Numbered from the stretch's first letter, positions 1 through 5,796 are shown. The stretch: DNA of 7,639 nt from DAOMOD01 sp964526035 (GCA_964526035.1 CAZGKE010000159.1:1-7639), one strand, 5' to 3'. Notes: generated from the sequence alone by a model not told the origin. Translations and numbers: made by a program.

Positions 1-2
1 CG

Positions 3-356
3 GGCGAAGGCGCGATGGGCGACTTCGGCCGCATCACCAGGCTCGCCGACCTGCCCGGCAAGCGCGACTTCAGCGCCCTGGTGAATCAGGCCATGGCGCT
101 CGCCGAAACGCCCGCGCCGAGCAAGCCCAGCGTGCGAAAGCCCCCACCGAAAGTACCGCCCGCACTCGCCGCGGCGCTCAAGGGCAACGCCAAGGCGCGC
201 AACTTCTTTGAAACGCTGGCACCCGGCCAGAAGCGCGAATACTGCGACTGGATCAGCGAAGCCAAACAGGAAGCCACCCGCGACCGCCGACTGGCGCAGG
301 CCGTCGAGTGGCTGGCGGAAGGCAAGACGCGGCACTGGAAGTACAAGAACTGCTGA
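3..356 (+). CDS. YdeI/OmdA-type (bacteriocin-protection / OmpD-associated) protein, 3' part
   Basis: The reading frame is open to the left edge of the window, so the true start probably lies upstream and only the C-terminal part is seen. The in-frame ATG at 15 has no ribosome binding site, and the residues around it (GEGAMGDFGRIT...LADLP) read like the end of a DUF1801-type domain rather than a protein start. A Pro/Lys-rich linker at about residues 35-48 (counted from the ATG) is followed by a helical domain of about 65 residues. Its landmarks, ALKGNAKARNFFETLAPGQK, then EYCDWISEAKQEATRDRR and a Gly-Lys-rich end, match the OmdA domain (Pfam name: bacteriocin-protection, YdeI or OmpD-associated). 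In enterobacteria such proteins are linked to survival of membrane-active peptides, but the biochemical role is unclear and most relatives are uncharacterised. The protein should be cytoplasmic. The family call is confident; the function is not. Confidence 0.82.
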   Translation, partial: GEGAMGDFGRITRLADLPGKRDFSALVNQAMALAETPAPSKPSVRKPPPKVPPALAAALKGNAKARNFFETLAPGQKREYCDWISEAKQEATRDRRLAQAVEWLAEGKTRHWKYKNC

Positions 357-444
357 GGGTGACGCCGCATTGCGCCAGGCGGTGGACTTGTCAGCGAGTC
401 ATTGGCACGCGAACCTGAGTAGCCGCCTCCCTGCCGCCGAGAGT

Positions 445-470
445 TTCCTGTTTTCGAATCGAAACAGGAA
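445..470. promoter_or_regulatory. Inverted repeat, 9-bp arms, upstream of the alkD-like remnant
   Basis: The arms TTCCTGTTT (445-453) and AAACAGGAA (462-470) are perfect reverse complements around an 8-base centre that itself contains CGA/TCG. The site ends 10 bases before the ATG at 481, and its right arm contains the AGGA that would serve as ribosome binding site. It could be an operator, or an RNA hairpin masking that site. The AT-rich stem without a following T-run argues against an intrinsic terminator for the gene ending at 356. Its role is inferred from position only. Confidence 0.4.
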
Positions 471-480
471 CATTGCCCCC

Positions 481-669
481 ATGACTCTGGAAGAGGTCCT
501 CAATCAGCTCAAGGCGCTCGGCAATGAGAAGGTGCGCGCAAAGAACGCCAAGGACGGTGCAGGAGTTTCCTTGGAGACGCCGAAAGGTGCCAATGGGGCC
601 CGCGGCCGTTCCCGGGATTTCGCGAGCGGGAGTCTCGCTCGGAACTGGTGCAAGGGCGCCCACGCTGCC
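481..669 (+). pseudogene. Decayed 5' fragment of an AlkD-like DNA alkylation repair gene
   Basis: Translation from the ATG at 481 gives MTLEEVLNQLKALGNEKVRA followed by KNAKDGAG. This is the typical start of AlkD-like DNA alkylation repair proteins (HEAT-like repeat glycosylases that remove alkylated purines). At codon 29 the family consensus, roughly DNQFGVKLGDIR, is lost. A fragment reading LARNWCKGAHAA (634-669) then recalls the family segment LARELWxSGAHEAR, at about the spacing expected, which suggests local frameshifts rather than one clean truncation. The frame stays open but runs into sequence antisense to the membrane-protein gene ending at 751. Intact family members have roughly 220-240 residues, so no functional enzyme can come from here. 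Similarity over 481-564 is good. Similarity over 565-669 is weak and from memory. Confidence 0.5.
623..641. repeat. Small inverted repeat (6-bp arms, 7-base loop)
   Basis: CGAGCG at 623-628 pairs with CGCTCG at 636-641. It lies about 110 bases beyond the end of the minus-strand membrane gene (stop at 751) and inside the decayed alkD-like fragment. No T-run follows on either strand, so a terminator role is doubtful, and a chance dyad in GC-rich DNA is possible. Confidence 0.2.
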
Positions 670-750
670 GAGCAGTCGAGAAGCGCCAGCACCGAAGTCA
701 GGATGGGCGCGGCGCGAATCGTGCCTGGAGTGAACCCTGACGCAAGCAGT

Positions 751-1152
751 TCACCCGTGGCGAACCGAGAAACGACGCACGAACGGAGGAAGGCGCAGAA
801 GCATCACGACGATGCCGACGTAGGCTGCAAACTCCAGGGTCATGGCCACGAAACGCCCCGCTCCGGTGAGAAACCCGAACGTCTCGATGACGCACACCAC
901 CGCCATGAATGCGTACGCAAGCGCGACGGCTACCGGGGTGGCTCGCCAACGCACGTAGTAGCCGCCGAGAAATGCGATGGCCCCGGAGAGTATGGCCAGC
1001 CAGTGCAGGAGCAGCAGCCAGGGTGGAAAGGCCGGATTGCTGACCGTGGGCCACGGAACCTCGGGGAGCAGCCACTCGGCCATGCCGACGACCGCCCAGG
1101 CAAGGAGGAACGCGTGAACGACAATCAAGATTGCGGGTATGGCGTTGACCAT
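751..1152 (-). CDS. Uncharacterised four-helix inner-membrane protein
   Basis: This 133-residue protein is almost entirely hydrophobic. Four membrane segments are visible at about residues 5-25, 43-66, 71-94 and 101-120. A Pro/Trp-rich loop (WLLPEVPWPTVSNPAFPPW) lies between helices 1 and 2, and the basic tail RRFSVRHG is probably cytoplasmic. I do not recognise the family; no enzymatic motif or transporter signature stands out. The start at 1152 was chosen over a farther upstream ATG at 1287 because the extra 45 residues are Arg/Ser/Pro-rich, lack membrane character and would overlap the end of the DinB-type gene. The ribosome binding site is weak. The gene lies 100 bases downstream of the DinB-type gene on the same strand, so co-transcription is possible but not shown. 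Confidence 0.7.
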   Translation of the reverse strand: MVNAIPAILIVVHAFLLAWAVVGMAEWLLPEVPWPTVSNPAFPPWLLLLHWLAILSGAIAFLGGYYVRWRATPVAVALAYAFMAVVCVIETFGFLTGAGRFVAMTLEFAAYVGIVVMLLRLPPFVRRFSVRHG

Positions 1153-1252
1153 CGTGCTTCGAGAATCGCGGGGTGAGGGACATTGAGCGCCAAAAGTATG
1201 CGCCGGACGGCGGCCAAGGCTCAGAGCCGGCGACGGCTGCTCGCCTGAAGGG

Positions 1253-1789
1253 TCAGGTGTCGCCGCTCGGAATGATAGCCAACACATCAGTGACGCCTAC
1301 ATCTACGCCGGACTGAAACAACAGCGTGGAGACCTGGCCGCGGTGGTGCGTCTGGTGGTTGAAGAAGTGCTGGACCAATGCGCCGAAGCTCCTGCCGGAC
1401 ACCACTCCTGCCATGTTGCGGTACGCAAGGTCGGACGACAGGTGCTCAGGCGTCAGTTCGACTACCCAGCGCTCGATGAGCTCGTCCAACCGTACCCGAT
1501 AGTCGCGGAGACCCGCCAGTTCGGGGGCAAGCACCTGGGCCAGGGAAGACGGGCATGGAAATCCGGAGAGCGCGCCGAGCGCGGAGAAGCGCGCCGGGTG
1601 CTGCGCAAAACGGTGCAGCCAGATCGTGTCCGCGACGGCAATGTGATTCAGCGTGCCCAGAATCGAGCCGAAGAACGCCCCCTTGTCTGCCTTCACCTCC
1701 GTGTCGCCGAGCGTCCCGGCAGCCGCGAACATCCGTTCGTTCATCCAGCGGTTGTAGTTCGCCATCAGCGCGGCGGTTTGCGGTGTCAT
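1253..1789 (-). CDS. DinB-family (DfsB-like) putative metal-dependent protein
   Basis: The 178-residue protein starts MTPQTAALMANYNRWMNERM, the usual first helix of the DinB/YfiT four-helix-bundle superfamily. The metal-binding histidine triad is present: His49 in GTLNHIAVAD, and His145 and His149 in FFNHQTHHRGQ, the family's HxxxHxRGQ motif. The length is normal for the family. Members often act as thiol-dependent transferases or damage- and stress-induced proteins, but the substrate cannot be read from sequence, and DinB here is not the Pol IV polymerase of the same name. The first ATG of the open frame is at 2026, but the residues before 1789 are Arg/Ser-rich, unlike the family, and antisense to the DUF3291 gene, so the ATG at 1789 is preferred. 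The gene begins 76 bases after the end of the DUF3291 gene on the same strand. Confidence 0.9.
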   Translation of the reverse strand: MTPQTAALMANYNRWMNERMFAAAGTLGDTEVKADKGAFFGSILGTLNHIAVADTIWLHRFAQHPARFSALGALSGFPCPSSLAQVLAPELAGLRDYRVRLDELIERWVVELTPEHLSSDLAYRNMAGVVSGRSFGALVQHFFNHQTHHRGQVSTLLFQSGVDVGVTDVLAIIPSGDT

Positions 1790-1848
1790 GTCCGATGCCT
1801 GATTCTTGAGGTGGGACGCGGACCGAGTCACGCGTATCCAGGAAGTGC

Positions 1849-1863
1849 GACCTCCGAGAGGTC
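1849..1863 (-). terminator. Hairpin just after the DUF3291 stop codon
   Basis: Read on the minus strand, GACCTC-TCG-GAGGTC forms a 6-bp stem with a 3-base loop, starting two bases after the stop codon at 1866-1868. No T-run follows (the next bases are GCACTTCC), so it is at best a weak or factor-dependent terminator, or an mRNA 3'-end stabilising hairpin between this gene and the DinB-type gene. Confidence 0.3.
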
Positions 1864-1865
1864 CC

Positions 1866-2360
1866 TCACGTGGCCGGACAGGAGTCGAGACCCGGAACGA
1901 ACGGCTGCGCCGGAGCATCCGGCGAAGCAAAGGATTCACGGAACGTGAAGGCCTGGGGACTTGCGCCCTTCTCGCGCAGCATCGCAAGACGCTCGGCCGC
2001 TTCGGCGACCGTGGGACGGTGACCACGGGGCACCCACCAAAGCACCGCGTAGGCTTCCGCCATTCTCTCGAACCATTCCCGACGACGGCGCATGATCTCC
2101 ACGTGCGCAGACCGAAAGGCGTAGCTGCTCAATGATTCCAGGTCGCTCCAGACGGACATGTTGACGATCACGCTGTCGCCAAACGGACGGATCATCGTTG
2201 CGTCGCCGCCTTCATCTTTCAAGCGCCAGACAAAGCCGGGCGACTGTTCTGCGAGCGCATTGATGCGATCAAGATTGGCGACGAAATCTGCCATGGAAGG
2301 AGATTCAAGCGACTCCTTCATGGTGGCGATGTTCAGTTGTGCGAGTTGGTATCGAGACAT
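1866..2360 (-). CDS. DUF3291 domain protein (dimeric alpha/beta-barrel type)
   Basis: This 164-residue protein matches the DUF3291 family over nearly its whole length. It has the N-terminal strand YQLAQLNIA (4-12), then MADFVANLDRINALAEQSPG (23-42) with the following FVWRL, the strand VIVNMSVW (64-71) with SDLESLSSYAFRSAHVEIMR after it, and the closing segment LWWVPRGHRPTVAEAAERL (107-125). The family is related to antibiotic-biosynthesis monooxygenase-like ferredoxin folds, but no activity is established and no cofactor site is evident. The start at 2360 is well supported: AAGGAG lies 5 bases before the ATG. An in-frame ATG at 2570 would add 70 residues unlike the family and is rejected. The Pro/Ala-rich last 20 residues are probably a disordered tail. 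A perfect palindrome at 2388-2406 lies 27 bases upstream of the start codon and may control the gene. Confidence 0.88.
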   Translation of the reverse strand: MSRYQLAQLNIATMKESLESPSMADFVANLDRINALAEQSPGFVWRLKDEGGDATMIRPFGDSVIVNMSVWSDLESLSSYAFRSAHVEIMRRRREWFERMAEAYAVLWWVPRGHRPTVAEAAERLAMLREKGASPQAFTFRESFASPDAPAQPFVPGLDSCPAT

Positions 2361-2387
2361 GAATACTCCTTTGTTCGGGGAGACCCA

Positions 2388-2406
2388 GGGGAACTCCGAG
2401 TTCCCC
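2388..2406. promoter_or_regulatory. Perfect 19-bp palindrome, candidate operator of the DUF3291 gene
   Basis: GGGGAACTC (2388-2396) and GAGTTCCCC (2398-2406) are exact reverse complements around a single C. A one-base centre cannot form a good RNA loop, so a binding site for a dimeric protein is more likely than a terminator. On the minus strand it sits 27-46 bases before the ATG at 2360, where the promoter or transcription start would be expected; a GATAGT resembling a -10 box lies immediately upstream of it. No regulator gene is in the window. Confidence 0.45.
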
Positions 2407-2902
2407 ACTATCGCGGCCCAGAGACCGGTTTGCATCGCAACTGAGTGAAGTGCCGCGAAATGCTCAGAGACGAAACAGGCAGCGTCAACAGACTGATTCG
2501 GTTTTGAATCGCGAGCATCGCCCCCTGCGCCACAACGTTCAAGCTGTGCGAAAAAATGGCTGTGAACCATTCATTGCTCAGACCTGGTGCCTGAGGAGAG
2601 CTCCAGGACCGCTATACCCATGTATTGCAATGCACGTTGGTCTGTCCCCGCGCTCCACCTGTACACATACTTCGACGTCATCGCCGCATGCCTGGCCAAA
2701 CGACTGCCTCGTTGGACGCAGATTTTACTGGACAGAGCAGTCGTGGCCAAAATCATCGCAAGGACGCCTGGAGTAGTGAACGAACGGGACGCTCGCGCAC
2801 GCAAGTAGCGGAGGCACGGACTTTCGCCGCTGCCGGAGATGTGGCGACGAGAAAACTGCCTTCTGCCTTGGCGCAACCTCGGTAGCGTGCTCTGACCGAT
2901 CT
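2407..2902. other. Gene-free interval with no recognisable feature
   Basis: I see no credible gene on either strand. The short open frames here (up to about 108 codons) overlap each other, lack ribosome binding sites and resemble no family I know. Hand counting gives about 57% G+C for 2401-2940, lower than the coding regions on the right. The segment must contain the divergent promoters for the DUF3291 gene (leftward) and the propeller gene (rightward), but no convincing -35/-10 pair for the latter could be picked out. It may be eroded coding sequence. Confidence 0.4.
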
Positions 2903-2992
2903 TTGCTTGACCCCGTTCTTCACTTCACGCAACCTCCGGAACCACCCCTGATCCGGTTCATGTGGGTGGCTCAGGAATTGGAAGGCATTGAT

Positions 2993-4741
2993 ATGGCTCA
3001 TGGCATGGATCGGAACCTGACGCAGTTCGGGTCTCTTCCGCAGATGGCTGGCAGAGGCCGAAACGTCAGCGTCTGCCTCGCATTTTTCTTGCTGGCATTG
3101 CCGGTCGCGGCCATGGATCGACCCTTGACCTTGCCTGACCGGGGCGCCGGTACTTGCGAATGGAAGCCGGCGCTGGCCGGTCTGACGCTCAACTCGATTC
3201 CCTGGACGTTTGCAGTCTGGGACGACGGGAGTGGCGAAGCGCTCTACGCTGGGGGATCTTTCACCAGCGCTGGCGGCGTCACCGCCAACAGAATCGCGCG
3301 CTGGAACGGGACCAGCTGGAGCGCACTGACAGGTCCCTCCGCAAACGGCACCAGCGCAGCCGTGACAGCCCTTGCTGTTTTCGACGACGGCACCGGTTCC
3401 GCGCTCTACGCTGGTGGTGAGTTCGTTTCCGCTGGCGGCATTACCGTCAATCGAGTTGCCCGTTGGGATGGGACGCGTTGGCACGCGCTCAGTGGACCCG
3501 CCGGCATCGGCGTGAGCGACGACGTGGCGACCCTGGCCGTTTTCGACGACGGGAACGGGCCGGCGCTGTATGTCGGCGGAAGGTTCTTCAATGCCGGGGG
3601 CGCACCGGCAAGCTCGATGGCGCGCTGGAACGGCAATCAGTGGTCTGCAGTGCCGACGGGTGGAGCGACGCTCAATGGCGCTGTCAGGACCATGGTGGCA
3701 GCCAGTGTCGGTGGGACGACCTCGCTGTTTGTGGGCGGGCTGTTCACGCAATTCGGCGCGACGACGGTAAACCGTGTGATTCGCTGGGATGGACAAGCCT
3801 GGCATCCGCTGCAGGGGCCGCAGGGCGTCGGCGTCGAGGGTGGCGGGCTATGGGCGTTGACCGCGCACTCGGCCGCTGGCGGGAACGCGCTGTTCGCGGG
3901 CGGCAACTTCTTTACTGCCGGCGGCATAGAGGCCTTTTCCGTCGCCCGCTGGACCGGATCCCGATGGTGGCCGTTGATCGGCCCCAGCGGAAACGGCCTC
4001 GAATTCTTCGGGGTGAATGTTGAGGCGCTTGGACGGTATTCCGACGGAGTTGGAACGGCGCTCTACGCAGGCGGATGGTTCGAATTCGCGGGAAACTTGC
4101 GGGTGAACCGCATCACACGATGGAATGGATCGCAGTGGTCGACACTGGCCGGCACCAGTAGCGTAGGGACCAACGGGCCGGTCACTGCCATGGCACCATT
4201 CGAGGACGGAATCGAGGAAGGACCCACGCTGTATGTGGGCGGCGGATTTTCCGCCGCTGGCGGAATGCCGGCCACCAATATCGCCCGATGGTGGTGCCCG
4301 ACGATCGAGCCGCCGCCCGTTCCGGTGTGCGTCGACCTCGCCATCGAAGGCCCGCTGGCGCGGCAGGGGACAGCACGGTCGCGAGACGCAACGCTTGGTT
4401 CCGGATACACGATCACCGCGTCGAACACGGGCGGATCCGCGATCGACGAAATGAACCTGATGGCCGCCATATCCGGTCTGTCGAATGTTTCCTGGAACTG
4501 TACGACTGGCTGCGCACCCGCCAGCGGCTCAGGGAACCTGCAAACGGTGATGTCAATCCCGGTGGCTGCCTCGCGGGATGTCGATATTGAAGCCGGTGTC
4601 GACATGAGTGCGCACTTCGTGGAGATCAAGGCACAAGCCCAGATTCCCGCCGGGTTCGAGTGGCAGGCGGGCTGCAGGACGCACGCCGTTCTGATACACC
4701 CGGCAGGCCCCGCCGGCGTGTACAAGTCGGGCTTCGAATGA
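2993..4741 (+). CDS. Secreted seven-bladed beta-propeller protein with C-terminal DUF11-like domain
   Basis: The predicted product has 582 residues. The ATG at 2993 is preferred because GAAGG lies 7 bases before it; the open frame begins with an ATG at 2903 lacking such a site. Residues 1-40 form a Sec signal peptide: a long basic n-region, the hydrophobic core CLAFFLLALPVAA, then likely cleavage before or near MDRP. Residues about 71-434 hold seven repeats of 53-57 residues with the pattern (A/S)L(Y/F)xGGxFxxAGGxxxNRIARWNGxxWxxL, the LYxGG motif recurring at residues 83, 137, 191, 244, 299, 356 and 412. This predicts a seven-bladed propeller. Residues about 445-575 contain YTITASNTGGSAIDEMNL and VSWNCTTGC, typical of DUF11-like beta-sandwich repeats of surface proteins. 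The protein ends VYKSGFE. Similar propeller repeats occur in uncharacterised bacterial exoproteins and recall Rax2-type repeats; no catalytic motif is visible. It probably acts outside the inner membrane, in binding or adhesion (inference). Confidence 0.85.
   Translation: MAHGMDRNLTQFGSLPQMAGRGRNVSVCLAFFLLALPVAAMDRPLTLPDRGAGTCEWKPALAGLTLNSIPWTFAVWDDGSGEALYAGGSFTSAGGVTANRIARWNGTSWSALTGPSANGTSAAVTALAVFDDGTGSALYAGGEFVSAGGITVNRVARWDGTRWHALSGPAGIGVSDDVATLAVFDDGNGPALYVGGRFFNAGGAPASSMARWNGNQWSAVPTGGATLNGAVRTMVAASVGGTTSLFVGGLFTQFGATTVNRVIRWDGQAWHPLQGPQGVGVEGGGLWALTAHSAAGGNALFAGGNFFTAGGIEAFSVARWTGSRWWPLIGPSGNGLEFFGVNVEALGRYSDGVGTALYAGGWFEFAGNLRVNRITRWNGSQWSTLAGTSSVGTNGPVTAMAPFEDGIEEGPTLYVGGGFSAAGGMPATNIARWWCPTIEPPPVPVCVDLAIEGPLARQGTARSRDATLGSGYTITASNTGGSAIDEMNLMAAISGLSNVSWNCTTGCAPASGSGNLQTVMSIPVAASRDVDIEAGVDMSAHFVEIKAQAQIPAGFEWQAGCRTHAVLIHPAGPAGVYKSGFE
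3203..4297 (+). repeat. Seven tandem propeller-blade coding repeats
   Basis: The codons for the LYxGG motif begin at 3239, 3401, 3563, 3722, 3887, 4058 and 4226, giving unit lengths of 162, 162, 159, 165, 171 and 168 bases. Units 1 and 2 are closest at both protein and DNA level (both carry gcgctctacgctgg), while units 4 and 5 are most divergent: unit 4 has lost the AGG after its Phe (QFGATTVNR), and neither has the usual DDG before the motif. This fits old amplification with drift rather than a recent expansion. Confidence 0.8.
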
Positions 4742-4776
4742 ATTCCGAGTTCTGATGGTGCAGGCGGTCAAGCCGG

Positions 4777-4823
4777 ATCGCCGAGCCTGAAAAGGCGATA
4801 CTGCCCCAGCTGCACCGGGGCGG
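4777..4823. terminator. Two adjacent hairpins between convergent genes
   Basis: Hairpin 1 pairs ATCGCC (4777-4782) with GGCGAT (4794-4799), loop 11. Hairpin 2 pairs CTGCCCC (4801-4807) with GGGGCGG (4817-4823), seven pairs including one G-U, loop 9, followed on the plus strand by TTCTT. On the minus strand hairpin 2 is followed by TATCGCCTTTT. The position, 36 bases after the propeller stop and 42 bases beyond the end of the minus-strand gene at 4865, suits a terminator working in both directions. The T-tracts are poor, so confidence is moderate. Confidence 0.42.
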
Positions 4824-4864
4824 TTCTTGGCACCATTGCAGAATGAAGCTCATCGCCTCGTGCC

Positions 4865-5206
4865 TCACTTCGGCCAGAGCAGCTTCTCCACGTAGTCGTA
4901 TCTCTCGGCGACCTTGACGAACACTTCGGCCCAGCCGCTGCTCAGGCTGACCTCCTGCATCGGACCCGTGGGTGCAAACAGCACTGAAACGGCAAGACGT
5001 TCGGGAAGCGTTCCTGCATTTAGGAGCGAAACCAGCGGCTCGACTTCGCGGATTGCCTCCGCCGCGCTCTCCCAGGATGTCCACGCGAAGTCGTTTTCCG
5101 GAAAAGCCAGAAGTTCGATCACGGAGTGGAGAATTTCGATCAGTTCTTCGCGCGGCTCGATTGATCCGGGAGTGGAATCCAGAAGTCTTTTGGTGCGTTC
5201 GAACAT
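4865..5206 (-). CDS. Hypothetical 113-residue acidic soluble protein
   Basis: I do not recognise a named family. The protein is acidic and mostly helical in appearance, with no signal peptide or membrane segment. Notable stretches are EELIEILHSVIELLAF (20-35), DFAWTSWESAAEAIREVEPL and, most likely the conserved core, LAVSVLFAPTGPMQEVSLSS; it ends ERYDYVEKLLWPK. The start at 5206 is chosen because AAGGAG lies 5 bases upstream; an in-frame ATG at 5233 has no such site and would overlap the preceding gene. The start codon lies 23 bases after the stop of the 58-residue membrane protein gene on the same strand, so the two are probably co-transcribed. Its compact acidic make-up resembles many small uncharacterised immunity-like or regulatory proteins, but nothing in the sequence proves such a role. 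Confidence 0.75.
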   Translation of the reverse strand: MFERTKRLLDSTPGSIEPREELIEILHSVIELLAFPENDFAWTSWESAAEAIREVEPLVSLLNAGTLPERLAVSVLFAPTGPMQEVSLSSGWAEVFVKVAERYDYVEKLLWPK

Positions 5207-5229
5207 GGCCACTCCTTCGTTTGGGGTGC

Positions 5230-5406
5230 TCAATCAGCGCTTTGCCTGCTGCTGGCCTGATGAAGCGCGGTTATTGTGCTGACAAGAAGAAGCAGCACAC
5301 CCGCAAATTGAAAGCCGCCGTTCCCGGTATAGGTGCCAACCAGGAGCATGAACAATCCGCCGACAAGCAATGCCATCGTGCCGGGCTTGATCTGTTTGAG
5401 ATTCAC
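5230..5406 (-). CDS. Small two-helix membrane protein (58 residues, GTG start)
   Basis: A GTG at 5406 is preceded by GGAGG with a 6-base spacer, a near-ideal ribosome binding site. The upstream in-frame ATG at 5445 has none and would add a basic 13-residue extension. The product starts MNLKQIKPGTMALLVGGLFM and has two hydrophobic segments, about residues 9-26 and 31-49, joined by the short turn TGNGG, then the polar tail SSRQSAD. A helical hairpin in the inner membrane with both ends on the same side, probably cytoplasmic, is expected. No family is recognised. It lies 81 bases beyond the FmdB-type gene and 23 bases before the 113-residue gene, all on the minus strand. An automatic caller may report the longer 71-residue version. 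Confidence 0.66.
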   Translation of the reverse strand: MNLKQIKPGTMALLVGGLFMLLVGTYTGNGGFQFAGVLLLLVSTITALHQASSRQSAD

Positions 5407-5487
5407 GCGAATCCTCCGCCGAATGGCATTGCTGTCAGCACGCATATGACGGGCGCGGCGACGCGCGGCCGCCGTGTCGGGGCTCGT

Positions 5488-5766
5488 TCAGTCGTCCTTG
5501 ATGATGTTTGGGCCCTTGCCGGCAGTCTTTTCGTAGACGCCCTTGCCGATTTTCTTGTACTGGGTGAAGCCGTGCTTGTCGAGATGGCCTTCGCCCAGGC
5601 GATGGGCGTCGCCGCCGACCACGTTGGGCACGGAAATCACGCGGCGCACCGGCGCGCCGCATGCAGGGCAAGCCTCGACATCGGGGTCGCTGGCGCGGCG
5701 CAGCAGCTCGAAGCGTCCCTTGCACTGCGGACACCCGCCCTGGCCTTCAAATTCGTAGATGGGCAT
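5488..5766 (-). CDS. FmdB-family zinc-ribbon protein
   Basis: The 92-residue protein begins MPIYEFEGQGG, the hallmark start of FmdB-type putative regulatory proteins. Two Cys pairs, Cys12-x2-Cys15 (CPQC) and Cys33-x2-Cys36 (CPAC), form a zinc ribbon, followed by the usual GAPVRRVISVPNVVGG. The conserved C-terminal part includes HGFTQYKKIGKGVYEKTAGK (65-84). FmdB was named from a formamide/acetamide-operon regulator, but most relatives have no tested function. The gene starts 30 bases after the rnt stop codon on the same strand, so co-transcription is likely. Its ribosome binding site is weak, consistent with translation within an operon. In many proteobacteria fmdB lies next to aspS; here it does not. 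Confidence 0.88.
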   Translation of the reverse strand: MPIYEFEGQGGCPQCKGRFELLRRASDPDVEACPACGAPVRRVISVPNVVGGDAHRLGEGHLDKHGFTQYKKIGKGVYEKTAGKGPNIIKDD

Positions 5767-5796
5767 GGCCGCAATATGGTGTCTGTAGCGCCCGGA

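Noticed and set aside
208..1176. A 322-codon plus-strand open frame
   Set aside because: It begins inside the YdeI/OmdA gene in another frame, passes through the alkD-like remnant by chance of frame, and ends antisense to the membrane-protein gene. Only its 481-564 part has real similarity.
1218..1228. GGCTC-A-GAGCC palindrome between the DinB-type and membrane genes
   Set aside because: Five-base arms in a GC-rich spacer are readily found by chance, and no T-run or other supporting signal is present.
1790..2026. N-terminal extension of the DinB-type protein to an ATG at 2026
   Set aside because: It would overlap the DUF3291 gene in antisense-like low-complexity Arg/Ser sequence, and the family starts at MTPQTAALMANYNRW.
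2571..2876. A 101-codon minus-strand frame as a small gene
   Set aside because: It has no ribosome binding site, no family resemblance, an Arg/Ser-rich composition and competing frames of similar length in the same interval.
1153..2902. Integron cassette array suggested by several unrelated small genes
   Set aside because: I looked for paired RYYYAAC/GTTRRRY attC-type sites in the spacers and saw none, and the genes are not followed by similar repeats.
2936..2969. Overlapping short inverted repeats (CCGGA/TCCGG and CCACCC/GGGTGG) before the propeller gene
   Set aside because: The arms are 5-6 bases with long loops that exclude each other, so neither is strong enough to call.
2753..3805. A 350-codon minus-strand open frame
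   Set aside because: It is antisense to the signal peptide and first blades of the propeller gene, is very rich in Arg, His and Pro, and has no recognisable domain.
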